DNA from: Roseibium sp. Sym1
GTDB taxonomy: Bacteria > Pseudomonadota > Alphaproteobacteria > Rhizobiales > Stappiaceae
Assembly: GCF_027359675.1 (NCBI RefSeq)
Contig: NZ_CP114786.1
Coordinates: forward strand, 6,050,501-6,114,500
DNA: 64,000 nucleotides
Direction of reading: 5' to 3'
Shown one piece after another: positions 53,586 to 63,466 of this stretch. The notes under the pieces were generated by a model that was not told where the DNA came from, ran no database searches, and was given only the letters and a program-made list of their open reading frames with translations. Position 1 is the stretch's first letter; each line of letters starts with the position of its first letter. The position numbers and the translations under genes were made by a program.

Positions 53586-54884
53586 TTGCGCGCTTTCACA
53601 TTCTTGAGCAGCACTTTTATAAAGGGAGCTGGAATTTCAACCCTGGCGAATGGCGCGGCGTCAGGCCTCGACTTGCTGTCGTTTCTGCTCGTTGCCCGCA
53701 TCCTGAACACCGAGGAGATGGGCGTCTTTCTCATCTCGCTCATGATCGGCGCGGGGCTGGTCCGGATCGGGACCTATAACCTGTCGAATGTTGCCATGCG
53801 CTCAGCCACCCGGGCGCTAGACCAAGGCAAACCCAAGGATCTGAGGTTCATCCTCGATTTGGGAGTGGCGTGCGACGGCTTGTTGCTGGCGTTCGCTCTT
53901 GCAGCCGGAGCCGCTGCTGCGCATTTCCTTGTTTCCGGCGATAATCCCGTCATGTTCGTCCTGGTCATGATGACCGTGCTTGTAAACCCCATCAAGCCGC
54001 AGGTTCTCGCAGTCGCCTTGCCGCGGGCATTCGGTCATCACGTGGCGCTGTACCTCTTGGTCTTTCTGGGGGCCGCCCTGAAGACCGCCTTGCTCTACGC
54101 CACATGGTCGCTCGGCGGTGGTTACCCAGGTGTTCTTGGCTCGTTTTTCGTTTGGCAGCTTGTTCCCGTTGCCGGGGGGCTCGTGCTGCTGGGCCGCGCC
54201 AGCAAAACACATGGCGCGCTCGCTCACAGCCGATCCACGCGCAAGGACTTCGCCGAAGATCATCCGGAGTTTCTCCCGCTCCTGCGCGCCGGGGCCCTCA
54301 CCGGCCTGCCACAATTGGCATTCGATTTCGCAACGCCGATCGTCGGTGTTTTCGGAAGCGTCGCCATGGCCGGCCTGTTTGGCCTTGCAGTCAAGATCAG
54401 CCAGGCGGTCCGGATCTACGCCGACCCTCTCGCCTTCACCCTTTACGCAGAGCAGTGCCGCGCCGTCGAGCATGGTCACTTGAGAAGCCTGGGCAGGCAG
54501 ACAACATTCTGGGCGGCGGGAATGGGCGGTTTGACGACCTTGGCCGCGCTGGTGTTCGCGTGCATCGACAAGTCATTTGTCGGCTTCGTGTTCGGCTTGG
54601 ACTACATCGCCGCGATCCCGGCGATCCAATGGTGCATCATCGCGGCCATTCCCACGACGATGGCACTGCCTTTCCAGTTCGGTCTCTTCGCGCTTGGACG
54701 CGCAAACCGGGTTTTTCATGCCGAAACGACCGGTGCGCTTACATTCCTGGTCCTTTTGGCGGCCATGGCTGGACAGGCCGAAATGGCTGCGATCGCGTTG
54801 GCCGCAAGCCGGCTCGTCACATCAATCGCAAGCTGGCTGTTTTTCCGTCACTACTCAAACTCTGCAAGCGAGGCTCGCAGCTGA
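53586..54884 (+). CDS. Wzx-like polysaccharide flippase (MOP superfamily)
   Basis: This 432-residue protein should flip lipid-linked oligosaccharides across the inner membrane. It is almost entirely made of 12 or so hydrophobic helices, starting with FIKGAGISTLANGAASGLDL, a typical first helix of the family. The TTG start at 53586 was chosen because GGAG lies 8 nt upstream, the resulting length is normal for Wzx, and the upstream extension in the same frame is hydrophilic and unlike the family. It heads the plus-strand part of the polysaccharide locus. Confidence 0.82.
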   Translation: MRAFTFLSSTFIKGAGISTLANGAASGLDLLSFLLVARILNTEEMGVFLISLMIGAGLVRIGTYNLSNVAMRSATRALDQGKPKDLRFILDLGVACDGLLLAFALAAGAAAAHFLVSGDNPVMFVLVMMTVLVNPIKPQVLAVALPRAFGHHVALYLLVFLGAALKTALLYATWSLGGGYPGVLGSFFVWQLVPVAGGLVLLGRASKTHGALAHSRSTRKDFAEDHPEFLPLLRAGALTGLPQLAFDFATPIVGVFGSVAMAGLFGLAVKISQAVRIYADPLAFTLYAEQCRAVEHGHLRSLGRQTTFWAAGMGGLTTLAALVFACIDKSFVGFVFGLDYIAAIPAIQWCIIAAIPTTMALPFQFGLFALGRANRVFHAETTGALTFLVLLAAMAGQAEMAAIALAASRLVTSIASWLFFRHYSNSASEARS

Positions 54885-54934
54885 ACCGCTAAATCTCGTA
54901 TCAATTCTCCCAGACAACAGGACAGATCGGAACT

Positions 54935-57085
54935 TTGCTTAAGAATTGGCAATCTCAGAGACAATTGGAATTGATTGTTTTTACCGGCCTCGGACTTCTT
55001 CACCTGGGCTACGTATTCTTTGTATCAACCCCATTGATCCACGCAGATGAGGCAGGACACCTCCTGAATGCGGCAGCCCTGGCCGGGTATAGCACGCACG
55101 GCCCGACCCGCTACGGGATAGGTTTTCCCGTTCTTTTTTCTCCGCTTTTCCTGCTGTTTGATCAGCCGGAAACGATCTACCGACTTGTGCTCGTCATGAA
55201 TGCGACACTGGCAACCTTGACCGCATGGCTGGTCTACCGGTTTCTGACCGCCTGGAAGCAGGCGGACCATCACTGGCAGGCTGCGCTGCTGGTCTCCGTC
55301 GTTGTCTCCTTCTATCCCGCAAGCTTCATCTATACGACGTCCGCCCAGGCGGAAGTGCTCTTTTCCTCGGCAATGGCGGGCCTTCTCCTGGCAAACTTTC
55401 GGCTTGCAACAGCAAACGGCCAGGGCTGGGGACCGCTCGTTGTATCGGCAGCCTTGAGCGGTGCCCTGGCGTTCATGCATTTGCGGGGTGCGCCAACGGC
55501 CATTCTTTCAGCCCTCTTTGCGACATACCTGCTCTATCGTGTCCGGCGGCCGGGCGCCCTGGGCGTCTGGCTTGCCGTTTCCTCGGGCGTGCTGGGCATT
55601 GGCTGGTGGTTGACGCAGCTGATCCAGACCCGCCTCACGCTCGAGTCGTATTCGGACATCTCCAGATACAGCGAGCGCAGCTACAAACTCTCGTCGAAGT
55701 TCCAGGTGTTCTCGAGCCCCGAAGAGTTTCTGGCGGCCTTCGGCCGGCTTTTTTTGACCGGGACCGGCCAACTGAGCTACCTGGTTGCCGCGACGTTTGG
55801 CCTGGCGGTCGTCGGGGTACTGGTCATGGCGAGACGAGCGTGGTCCGGCTCGCGTGGACCGACACAGGCATTCTGCATCTTCGCACTGGTCGTTCTGGCG
55901 GCCAATATCGGCATGTCCGCGGTGTCTCTCTACCAGGGCACACGGATCGACCATGTCATTTACGGCCGCTACAGCGAGGCTGTCATCCCGGTGTTTCTGG
56001 CCATCGGCCTTCTGGAATTCAATCGCTCCGGCGCCCGCATTGCCCTCACGGCATTTGCCGTTTCATTGGGCAGCCTGGTCCTGATCCTGACATGGCTGCC
56101 CGAGTGGTCCTTCGCGCCGGCCAACCTGCACAACGTCATGTCCCTCTACTGGTGGATGGAGCCATTTACCGGCGGTTATGACCATGTCCTGTTGTTGAAG
56201 GCGGGCTTTGTTGCAGCGGTCATTTTCCTGCTCGCCTACCGTCGAACATGGGGCCTCCTGCTGGTTGCGGCGCTGTTCGCACTGCAGTCGCTCTACGTTG
56301 CGGCCTATTTCCTGATGCCGTCGTCAGATGGCCGGGACTCCCAACGCAGGATAGCCGAATACATCCAGGCCAATCTCGAGCCGGGCACGTGCGTCACACA
56401 ACACCTGACGCCCGAGACGTCCATCTGGGCTCACTGGAACACCAAGTTCTTCCTGTTCAACTATCAGATGAGGGATGAGGCGGAGATTCAGCCGGAGCGC
56501 ATGTGCAGCGAGTGGGTCATCAGCGCGGATCCCGGCTTCGGCACCACATATCCAGACGCGGTCCTGCTGCTCCACGAGCAAAGCCACTCGCAACAACTAT
56601 GGTACATGGGACAGGACACCGCGTCCCTCCGGTTTCCCAACGAATTGTCGACCGGCACCCATATTGATTTCGCCGGCAACGCCAAGGGAGCGGACCTGCT
56701 CGGGCCCGGTTGGGGAGCGATTGAAACATGGGGTGTCTGGATGATCGGCCCGCGCAGCTCGATCGATCTCAGGATCCCGAGAAATTCGCAAGGAGAGTGC
56801 CGTTTTCGGCTTCGCGGCGAGTGGTTCCTGAATGAACAGCATGCACAGGCTCGTGTTTCGGTTAAGTTGGGGCCCGGTCCGGTTCAGTCGTTTGAGGGGA
56901 AACTTCCGAACAATCGTTTCGAATGGCTATTGAGCATTCGCTCGGACGAGGTGGAAGACCGTCGCGTTGTCATCGACATCAATGCTGAAAATCCTCAATC
57001 CATGCAGGAACTGGGTCTCAGCAGCGACACGCGCCGTTTGAGCATCGGATTGACGGATCTCTCTTTCGAGGGCTGCGGGAGCTGA
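54935..57085 (+). CDS. GT-C-type membrane glycosyltransferase, putative
   Basis: This 716-residue protein has about 11 membrane helices in its first 480 residues and a C-terminal exported, beta-rich domain of about 230 residues. The first periplasmic loop carries an acidic pair (HADEAGHLL, near residue 40), in the position of the catalytic Asp/Glu of GT-C enzymes that use lipid-linked sugar donors. The C-terminal part (for example GSSIDLRIPRNSQGE-like strands) may bind glycan. The start is a TTG at 54935 with a weak ribosome-binding site, so the exact N-terminus is uncertain. It lies between the flippase and a GT2 enzyme, which could make the lipid-linked donor. Confidence 0.72.
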   Translation: MLKNWQSQRQLELIVFTGLGLLHLGYVFFVSTPLIHADEAGHLLNAAALAGYSTHGPTRYGIGFPVLFSPLFLLFDQPETIYRLVLVMNATLATLTAWLVYRFLTAWKQADHHWQAALLVSVVVSFYPASFIYTTSAQAEVLFSSAMAGLLLANFRLATANGQGWGPLVVSAALSGALAFMHLRGAPTAILSALFATYLLYRVRRPGALGVWLAVSSGVLGIGWWLTQLIQTRLTLESYSDISRYSERSYKLSSKFQVFSSPEEFLAAFGRLFLTGTGQLSYLVAATFGLAVVGVLVMARRAWSGSRGPTQAFCIFALVVLAANIGMSAVSLYQGTRIDHVIYGRYSEAVIPVFLAIGLLEFNRSGARIALTAFAVSLGSLVLILTWLPEWSFAPANLHNVMSLYWWMEPFTGGYDHVLLLKAGFVAAVIFLLAYRRTWGLLLVAALFALQSLYVAAYFLMPSSDGRDSQRRIAEYIQANLEPGTCVTQHLTPETSIWAHWNTKFFLFNYQMRDEAEIQPERMCSEWVISADPGFGTTYPDAVLLLHEQSHSQQLWYMGQDTASLRFPNELSTGTHIDFAGNAKGADLLGPGWGAIETWGVWMIGPRSSIDLRIPRNSQGECRFRLRGEWFLNEQHAQARVSVKLGPGPVQSFEGKLPNNRFEWLLSIRSDEVEDRRVVIDINAENPQSMQELGLSSDTRRLSIGLTDLSFEGCGS

Positions 57086-57153
57086 CTTTCGATGGCGGCC
57101 CCGGCAGGCGGGCAACAGGTAATATTTGAAGCGGATGCGAATACGGGTGCTTT

Positions 57154-58113
57154 ATGAGCAAATTGGTAATCCAGATCCCATGCTACAACGAAGAAGAAGA
57201 ACTCAAGGCAACGCTGGACGAAATCCCGAAAACCCTTGAGGGGTTTGATGAAGTCGAAATCATGATTGTTGACGATGGTTCGACGGATGCCACCGTAGAA
57301 ATTGCCCGGGAATATGGCGGCATTCATGTCGTATCGCTCCCCTATCACATGGGCCTCGCCAAAGCCTTCACGGTGGGTATTGAAACGGCGCTGAGACGGG
57401 GGGCGGATGTCATTCTCAACACGGACGCCGACAACCAGTATTGTGCCGGTTCGATACCGGATCTGGTTCAGCCGATCCTTGACGGCAAGGCCCAGATGGT
57501 CATCGGGGCACGCCCGGTCAGAACCGACAGGAACATGTCGCTCGTCAAGCGCGCGTTGCAGGTGATCGGCAGCTGGGTGGTGCGCCAGGCCAGCGGCACG
57601 GACATTGCCGACGCGCCGAGCGGTTTCAGGGCAATCCACCGCGATGCCGCGCTTCGGCTTTTTGTCTACTCGAACTACACCTATACGCTGGAGACGATTA
57701 TCCAGGCCGGCCGCAAGAACATTCCGGTGGTCTCCGTTCCCGTCAACGTCAATCCGCCTACGCGCCCCTCCAGACTGGTGCGCAGCAATTTGAGCTACGT
57801 CTGGCGTTCGCTGACCACGATCCTGCGCATATTGCTCTTGTACAAGCCACTGAGGTCGTTCCTGGCGCTGGCCGTGGTACTCGGGCTGTTCGCCGGCGTC
57901 ATCGGGCTGCGGTTCCTGTATTTCTATTTCATGGGGGACGGAAGCGGCCATGTGCAGTCGCTGCTGGCGGGCGTCGCCCTCGCGGTGATCGCCGCCCTCT
58001 CGCTCACGGTCGGCATCGTCTGCGATATCATCGCCGCAAATCGCCTGTTGCTCGAGGACATTCGATACCGTTTGCTCAAACAGGAACTTGAGAACACCGA
58101 CCGCAAGGAGTAA
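57154..58113 (+). CDS. Family 2 glycosyltransferase, dolichol-phosphate-sugar-synthase type
   Basis: The 319-residue protein has an N-terminal GT-A catalytic domain and two C-terminal membrane helices (about 232-255 and 268-290). It should transfer a sugar from a nucleotide donor to a polyprenyl phosphate at the inner membrane. Motifs are IPCYNEEEEL (residues 8-17), VDDGSTD (near 46), the metal-binding NTDADNQY (near 90) and the DAPSGFRAIHRDA block (near 152). Its product could supply the GT-C protein encoded just upstream. Confidence 0.9.
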   Translation: MSKLVIQIPCYNEEEELKATLDEIPKTLEGFDEVEIMIVDDGSTDATVEIAREYGGIHVVSLPYHMGLAKAFTVGIETALRRGADVILNTDADNQYCAGSIPDLVQPILDGKAQMVIGARPVRTDRNMSLVKRALQVIGSWVVRQASGTDIADAPSGFRAIHRDAALRLFVYSNYTYTLETIIQAGRKNIPVVSVPVNVNPPTRPSRLVRSNLSYVWRSLTTILRILLLYKPLRSFLALAVVLGLFAGVIGLRFLYFYFMGDGSGHVQSLLAGVALAVIAALSLTVGIVCDIIAANRLLLEDIRYRLLKQELENTDRKE

Positions 58114-58179
58114 CCGGCTGCCCGGCCGGATCATCTGCAGAGCGGTTTCCGGTCACAGGCCTGCCCCGGTAAAGCGGGA

Positions 58180-59520
58180 TCATTCCGGTGTTGATGAAGT
58201 TGTGACAGACTTGCCAATCGGCCGGATTCCGAAATGCCGGAATCCGATCTCCCCACCCCGAACGTCCGAGTCCGTGACCGTCACGACCAACGCGTCTTCC
58301 AGCCAATCAAGCTGACTATGGTCCCGTTGCGTGCCCTCGATCAGGGACGGTGACAGTCCGAACCTGCCTGCCGGAAGGTACGGAAACTGAAAACTCAGTT
58401 TCGCCACGACCTTTTGGCCCGACCTCAAACTGACCGGCCTGCTCCTGTACGCCTGGAAGGTGTTATCGCCAAACAGATTTTGGCCACGTTCATTGCGAAA
58501 AATAAACCCGAAGATAGGTTGCGCGACGTCACGCTCCGCTTGCGCTTCTATGTGCAATGTGACGTGTTGCCCTCCGTGCAGTTCCCGCACCGGTGAAGAG
58601 CCGTCAGCTGTGAAGTAGCAGTCGGTGATCACACAGCCGCCATGACCGTGCCGCAACGCATTTGGATTGTAGGCGCCAACCTCAATCTGGTTGTTCGTGC
58701 CCCAGAAGGGATCCAATCGGGGCCTCGGCAAGGCCTCGCATGTGTCCTCGCCTCGCGGCCCAAGCGACTTCTCGGCTTCATTCGAAGGCGCCGCGCCTGA
58801 GGACCTGGTGAACAAGTCCAGGATTGTATCCACCGGACCTTCGGCGATCTTCCGTCCCGTCTCGAGCAAGACCGCCCGTTCGCAAACCGAGCTGACGAGC
58901 TTGGTATCGTGAGAGACAAAAAGAACCGTCCCGGTTTTCTTGAAATTGTCGAGGTATCGCCGGCATTTGTTTTGAAAAAGTGCGTCCCCGACGCTGAGGA
59001 CCTCGTCGACCAGCATGATGTCCGCATCAACGTTGGCGCAAACCGCAAAGGCCAACCGGACGTACATCCCGCTGGAATACTCCCTGACAGGCCGGTCGAA
59101 ATAGTCTCCGATATCCGCAAAGGCTTCGATCTGTTGCATGCGCGCCTGAACCACCGCCCCCTTGAGGCCGTAGGCAATCCCGCTCAGCAACGCATTCTCC
59201 CGGCCTGTAAAATCCGGATTGAAACCCGCGCCAAGTTCGAGCATGGCGACTATCCGCCCGTTCACCGACAGGGAACCGGCGGTCGGTTGGGTCGTCCCGC
59301 AGATCAACTGCAAAAGCGTGGACTTTCCCGATCCGTTGAGACCGACAATGCCGATGGATTCTCCCCGCGTGACCGTCAGGTCAATGTCACGCAAGGCCCA
59401 GAGTTCACCAGCCTGGCTTCCGCCGCGGACGACCGTGTTCCACAGTCTCTTCGCAGGTCCCGAACGGGTATCGTAGGCCTTGCCAAGTCCGGAAATCTCA
59501 ATGGCAGCATCCCGATGCAT
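58180..59520 (-). CDS. Polysaccharide ABC exporter ATPase, Wzt type (second copy)
   Basis: The 446-residue protein has an N-terminal ATPase and a C-terminal Wzt-like beta-sandwich (about 285-440) that in O-antigen systems binds the chain terminus. Motifs are Walker A GLNGSGKSTLL, signature REYSSGMYVRL, Walker B DIMLVDEVLSVGD and switch SHDTKL. The C-terminal domain includes CVITDCYFTADGSS and NLFGDNTFQAYRS. The start immediately follows the stop of the preceding ATPase gene (TAGATG), so the two are coupled. With one permease and two different ATPases, a heterodimeric motor is likely. Confidence 0.9.
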   Translation of the reverse strand: MHRDAAIEISGLGKAYDTRSGPAKRLWNTVVRGGSQAGELWALRDIDLTVTRGESIGIVGLNGSGKSTLLQLICGTTQPTAGSLSVNGRIVAMLELGAGFNPDFTGRENALLSGIAYGLKGAVVQARMQQIEAFADIGDYFDRPVREYSSGMYVRLAFAVCANVDADIMLVDEVLSVGDALFQNKCRRYLDNFKKTGTVLFVSHDTKLVSSVCERAVLLETGRKIAEGPVDTILDLFTRSSGAAPSNEAEKSLGPRGEDTCEALPRPRLDPFWGTNNQIEVGAYNPNALRHGHGGCVITDCYFTADGSSPVRELHGGQHVTLHIEAQAERDVAQPIFGFIFRNERGQNLFGDNTFQAYRSRPVSLRSGQKVVAKLSFQFPYLPAGRFGLSPSLIEGTQRDHSQLDWLEDALVVTVTDSDVRGGEIGFRHFGIRPIGKSVTTSSTPE

Positions 59521-60837
59521 CTAAGATCCGTCCACTGGAGAAATGGTCACGTCGTCCATGGCGATATTGGCGAGCCCGTCCGAAACATGCCTGGACAGGA
59601 CCGAGAACTCGACCGCAGCCTCGCTGTACCCAATCCAGTTGCCCGAATTGTCTTCCCGGCCAATGGCGACGTCGAAGGCGTAGTCGCCGGAGGGCAGAAA
59701 CGGCAACGGAAAATCAAACTCGGCTCCGAAGACGCGCGCCCCCTCCCCGTCGGGATTTTGCCTGGTGAAATCCAGGGTGTCGCGTGCGCAGACCGTTTGC
59801 CCGATGGCGTTCTTCAGCAATATCGCGATAAATAACTCGCGCAGATCGATTTCCCTCGTGTGAACCTCCAGCAGCAGGTGTTCGCCCCCTTCGAACACGA
59901 GCGTATCGGCATGCCGCGGTGCCTTGAGATCCACCGAGGCGATCAGCCCCCGTTCATCACCTTGGACCGGAGCCGCCCGATCGTAAAAACCATGCCCGGA
60001 CAATGCCGCGGTCTGTTTGTTGCCAGCGAATGAAAACGCGTCGTTGCCCGGGCTGCCCTCACCTATCGTAACGTCGCCACTCTCACGGAAGGTTTCGCCT
60101 TCGGCGCCGAGTCTCGAGATCAGCCGTTGATACGCGCGGTATACCGATTTCGTCGAACCGTCCCGAACCTTCCTGCCATCCTCGATGAAAACGGCCCGGT
60201 TGCACAAGGAGAGCACTGTTGCCTCGTTGTGCGACACAAAGAAAACGATGCCGTCTTTTGAAAACTCCAGAAGTCGTCGGGTCGCCCTCTGCCGAAACCG
60301 AAAATCACCGACACCGAAAAGTTCGTCGACGATCACGATGTCAGCATCGACGTGCAGGCACACCGAGAATGCCAATTTGGCCAGCATGCCGCTTGAATAT
60401 TCACGAGTGGGCCGGTCCATGAACCCGTTCAGCCCCGCAAATTCGGTGATGGCGTCGATCCGCTGAGTGATCTGGCCGGAACTCAATCCATAAAGCGCGG
60501 CGCTCAACTCCACGTTTTCCCGCCCGGTGAAGTCCGGATTGAAGCCTGCTCCGAGTTCCAGAAGTGCCGTGACACGGCCCTTGATTTCCAAGGTGCCCGC
60601 ATCCGGTGTCAAAATGCCCGCGATGATCTGCAGCAGGGTCGATTTTCCGGCTCCGTTGCGACCCACGATTCCGATGAAGTCACCGGCCTTGGCATCAAGG
60701 TCAAAATCCCTGAGGGCCCAGTGGTGTTTGCGGGCATCCCGTCCGGCCACCAGACCGGCCAGTGCGCCGAGATCCGTATCAAAGAGATTGTATCGCTTTT
60801 CCAGCCCCCGCGCCTTGACCGATACTTCACAGGACAT
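59521..60837 (-). CDS. Polysaccharide ABC exporter ATPase, Wzt type (first copy)
   Basis: The 438-residue protein has the same layout as its neighbour: ATPase domain with Walker A GRNGAGKSTLL, signature REYSSGMLAKL, Walker B DIVIVDELFGVGD and switch SHNEAT. A different C-terminal beta-sandwich follows from about residue 300 (LLLEVHTREIDLRELFIAILLKN, split here as LLLEVHTREIDL and LFIAILLKN; FPLPFLPSGDYAFDVAIG). The ATG at 60837 overlaps the permease stop by 11 nt. An upstream GTG or ATG would extend it by nine residues but is less likely. The divergent C-terminal domains suggest the two ATPases recognise different glycan features. Confidence 0.9.
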   Translation of the reverse strand: MSCEVSVKARGLEKRYNLFDTDLGALAGLVAGRDARKHHWALRDFDLDAKAGDFIGIVGRNGAGKSTLLQIIAGILTPDAGTLEIKGRVTALLELGAGFNPDFTGRENVELSAALYGLSSGQITQRIDAITEFAGLNGFMDRPTREYSSGMLAKLAFSVCLHVDADIVIVDELFGVGDFRFRQRATRRLLEFSKDGIVFFVSHNEATVLSLCNRAVFIEDGRKVRDGSTKSVYRAYQRLISRLGAEGETFRESGDVTIGEGSPGNDAFSFAGNKQTAALSGHGFYDRAAPVQGDERGLIASVDLKAPRHADTLVFEGGEHLLLEVHTREIDLRELFIAILLKNAIGQTVCARDTLDFTRQNPDGEGARVFGAEFDFPLPFLPSGDYAFDVAIGREDNSGNWIGYSEAAVEFSVLSRHVSDGLANIAMDDVTISPVDGS

Positions 60838-61699
60838 CGGCAAACCCCCGCCGCGCCTTGCCAAAGAACCAGTATCCGAAGAAGAACACGATCAGTGCGG
60901 CGCACCAGTAGCCTGCGTATGCCGAGAGCGTCAGGCCTTGTTCAAAGAACAGGATTCCGCGCGTGGTTTCGATCACGAAGGTCAAGGGATTGAGGCCGTA
61001 GGCCCAGCGCACGCCCTGCGGCACCTGCTCGACCGAATAGAAAATGGGGCTTACGAACATCAATGCGGGCGCAAAAGCGATCAAGGCATGGCCGATATCT
61101 CTCACGAACGTTCCCAGGGCGGAGATGAACCAGGCCAGCCCCGTTGAAAAGATGACGAATGGCAGGACAACAAGAGGCAGCTGCAGCGCGGCCAAAGGAA
61201 CCCGTCCCGTCACGAGAGTGGCAAAGACGACGATCAACAGGTAACCGACCAGAAGCTTGGCCGCGGCGGCCCCGACCAGCACCCAGTCCAACAACTCGAT
61301 CGGGAAGACGATTTTTGTCACATAGGTTTTGTGTACGCGGATGTAATCAGGCGCACGCAGCAAAATCTCCATGAAAAAGCCGAAGACAATCAACCCTGTA
61401 AGGTAGATCAGCGGCACTTCAAGCGGGCTGGGGTTTCCGATCGTCCATGCCGAATCCAGTATGGTTCCGAAGACGAAGGTGTAAATGGCAACCATGGCCA
61501 GCGGACTGATAACGATCCAGGCCAGTCCCAGCATGCTTCCGCGTACCGTTGCTTGAAGATCTCGCACGAGCAGACGGGAGAAAAGGTCCCAGTTGAAGAA
61601 AATCGTCGCAATCGGATGGAGAATTCGTTTGATCAAGAGCGGGGTTCTTCTGTTTGCGGCACCATTCGCGTCTGGCACATTCTGCACTCGTGACGTCAT
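60827..61699 (-). CDS. Polysaccharide ABC exporter permease, Wzm type (ABC-2 family)
   Basis: This 290-residue inner-membrane protein has six predicted helices and the ABC-2 pattern: LVRDLQATVRGSMLGLAW near residue 45, then the FVFGTILDS region. It should form the channel for export of a lipid-linked polysaccharide, driven by the two ATPases encoded downstream. The first 30 residues are polar (possible cytoplasmic amphipathic segment). It is the first of the three exporter genes on the minus strand, 66 nt after the GT4 gene. Confidence 0.93.
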   Translation of the reverse strand: MTSRVQNVPDANGAANRRTPLLIKRILHPIATIFFNWDLFSRLLVRDLQATVRGSMLGLAWIVISPLAMVAIYTFVFGTILDSAWTIGNPSPLEVPLIYLTGLIVFGFFMEILLRAPDYIRVHKTYVTKIVFPIELLDWVLVGAAAAKLLVGYLLIVVFATLVTGRVPLAALQLPLVVLPFVIFSTGLAWFISALGTFVRDIGHALIAFAPALMFVSPIFYSVEQVPQGVRWAYGLNPLTFVIETTRGILFFEQGLTLSAYAGYWCAALIVFFFGYWFFGKARRGFADVL

Positions 61700-61765
61700 G
61701 GTTCAACTGATGTCATGCAGCCGTAGCCGCGCCAAGCTCCCACCCGGCGCTCACCTCCCGGCACG

Positions 61766-63466
61766 TCACAGCAAACCGAGTTCGTTCAGGCGAACACAGT
61801 ACCGGTCGCCGGCGGCCTTGGCGCTGTGATGCGTCTGGATCTGTTCGCGAGCGGCGCGTCCCAGTTGCTCCGCAAACTCCCGGTCCCCGGCCAGTTTCCG
61901 CATGTGTTCGGCGGCGTGGTCGACATGCGGATCGGCCCATTGCAGTCCTTCACCGAAATGGTATTCGTGCGGCAAGACGTCGATCAGCTTGTAATCGACC
62001 AGACAGGAATTGTCGGGTTTCGTGAAATCAAGATTGCCGGAAAACCCGGTCACAATCGTCGGCTTGCCGAGCAGCATCGCCTCGGCGGGACCGCGGCCGA
62101 ACCCTTCGGCACGATGGAGCGAAACATACGCATCACAGCTGGAAACCAGGCCCATGAGGGTCGGTCGCGCAAGTGTCCCGGTGATGAAATGAATCCGGTC
62201 ATCGCCGCTGGTGGCCTCGTTGAGCCGGTGCCAGTTGGGCACCAGCGGATCGAGGTTCATCACCTTCACGACAAGCCCGACCGGCTCATCTCCCCTGGGG
62301 AAGGCACGCTTGAAGGCCTCGATGGTCGCGAAGGGGTTTTTCCGGTGGACCGAGGAGGTCACGTCAAAGGAAAAGAAGAAGAGAAAGGCGTCGTCCGGCA
62401 GACCGAAGTCACTGCGTTTGACGGGCGCGACCTCGTCAATCGTCACGGCGAGTGGCATGAGGCAGACCGGCTTGTCCGTGAACGGGCGCAAGGCGTTATA
62501 GGTGAAGGTGGTCGAAACCCAGAACTCGTCGAGCAGGTCCAGGTAATTCATCCATGCCTTTGGCCATTTCGGCAATTCCCACGGCGCATAGCCAATATTG
62601 TAGCGCCGGTTGTAATTCGCCATACCGATGTTGAGGATGGCGCTGTGCGCCTCGTTCACAGCCATGGGGAACAGGTTTGTCCGGTACCTGCACTCGTTCG
62701 TGATCCACTGCTTGGCGGACTTGTCCTGCTGCCGGGTGAACAGGCCGCGGTCGAAATTCACCACTCCCACGGGGACATCATGGAGCGCCAGGGCGCGTGC
62801 CGCGGTACGGGTGTCCTCGCCAAGTCCCAGTTCGCCGTAGGCATATCCGATGATGTTTACGCCCTTCTCCCGCAATCCAGGATCCGCAGCGCGGATTTCG
62901 GACACGTCCAGCCCCTCGACCACAGAAAAATTCAGCAGAGGGTGAATGCGGCCCGGGCCCGCGGCAGGCGCCGGAATGAGTTCTTCCGTGCGCAGCAATT
63001 GCGCGACATTCGGGAGACGTTTTGCACCCGCGACCAGAAAATCGCGGAAATGCAGTCCGATCGTCAGGCCGAGTTTTTCCGTGCGCCGGACGATTGGGCC
63101 GTTCCATCTCCACAAGGTCATCACCATCTTGAGAAACAGCAGCGGCTGGAAATGGACGATCAGGTTTCTGGCCAGTTCACCGTAGCTGCGCGGATGCTCC
63201 CTTGGTGCGCCGGCGCAATCGGCCAGCCAATGCACCAGGTCAAGTTCGATGGCCCCGTGCGTGGCATACCAGGCACGAAGCTTTCGCCGCCCCTTTTTCG
63301 TATTCAGGTCATATTGTTTCCTGAGATCGGGCCGCTGCATCCACATGAGATACATCATCTGTGTGACCGGCGGTTCGCCAGGTTCCAGAACTATCTTTGA
63401 AATCGGTCTGTGAAGAGAGCACAGGTCTTTGATGACCGCCTGTTCCAGTTTTACGCTTGCGTCCAT
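61766..63466 (-). CDS. Family 4 glycosyltransferase (group 1) with N-terminal extension
   Basis: The 566-residue protein ends in a GT4 GT-B catalytic domain (about 220-566) with FFFSFDVTSSVHRKNP, the acidic donor-binding motif EGFGRGPAEAMLLGKP (the E-x7-E pattern) and a following GFSGNLDF. The N-terminal 200 residues (helical, with Trp/Arg-rich parts) are an extension with no recognised family. No membrane helix is clear, so it probably acts at the membrane surface on the growing glycan. The ATG at 63466 was chosen over a TTG eight codons upstream. It is upstream of the Wzm/Wzt genes on the same strand. Confidence 0.87.
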   Translation of the reverse strand: MDASVKLEQAVIKDLCSLHRPISKIVLEPGEPPVTQMMYLMWMQRPDLRKQYDLNTKKGRRKLRAWYATHGAIELDLVHWLADCAGAPREHPRSYGELARNLIVHFQPLLFLKMVMTLWRWNGPIVRRTEKLGLTIGLHFRDFLVAGAKRLPNVAQLLRTEELIPAPAAGPGRIHPLLNFSVVEGLDVSEIRAADPGLREKGVNIIGYAYGELGLGEDTRTAARALALHDVPVGVVNFDRGLFTRQQDKSAKQWITNECRYRTNLFPMAVNEAHSAILNIGMANYNRRYNIGYAPWELPKWPKAWMNYLDLLDEFWVSTTFTYNALRPFTDKPVCLMPLAVTIDEVAPVKRSDFGLPDDAFLFFFSFDVTSSVHRKNPFATIEAFKRAFPRGDEPVGLVVKVMNLDPLVPNWHRLNEATSGDDRIHFITGTLARPTLMGLVSSCDAYVSLHRAEGFGRGPAEAMLLGKPTIVTGFSGNLDFTKPDNSCLVDYKLIDVLPHEYHFGEGLQWADPHVDHAAEHMRKLAGDREFAEQLGRAAREQIQTHHSAKAAGDRYCVRLNELGLL

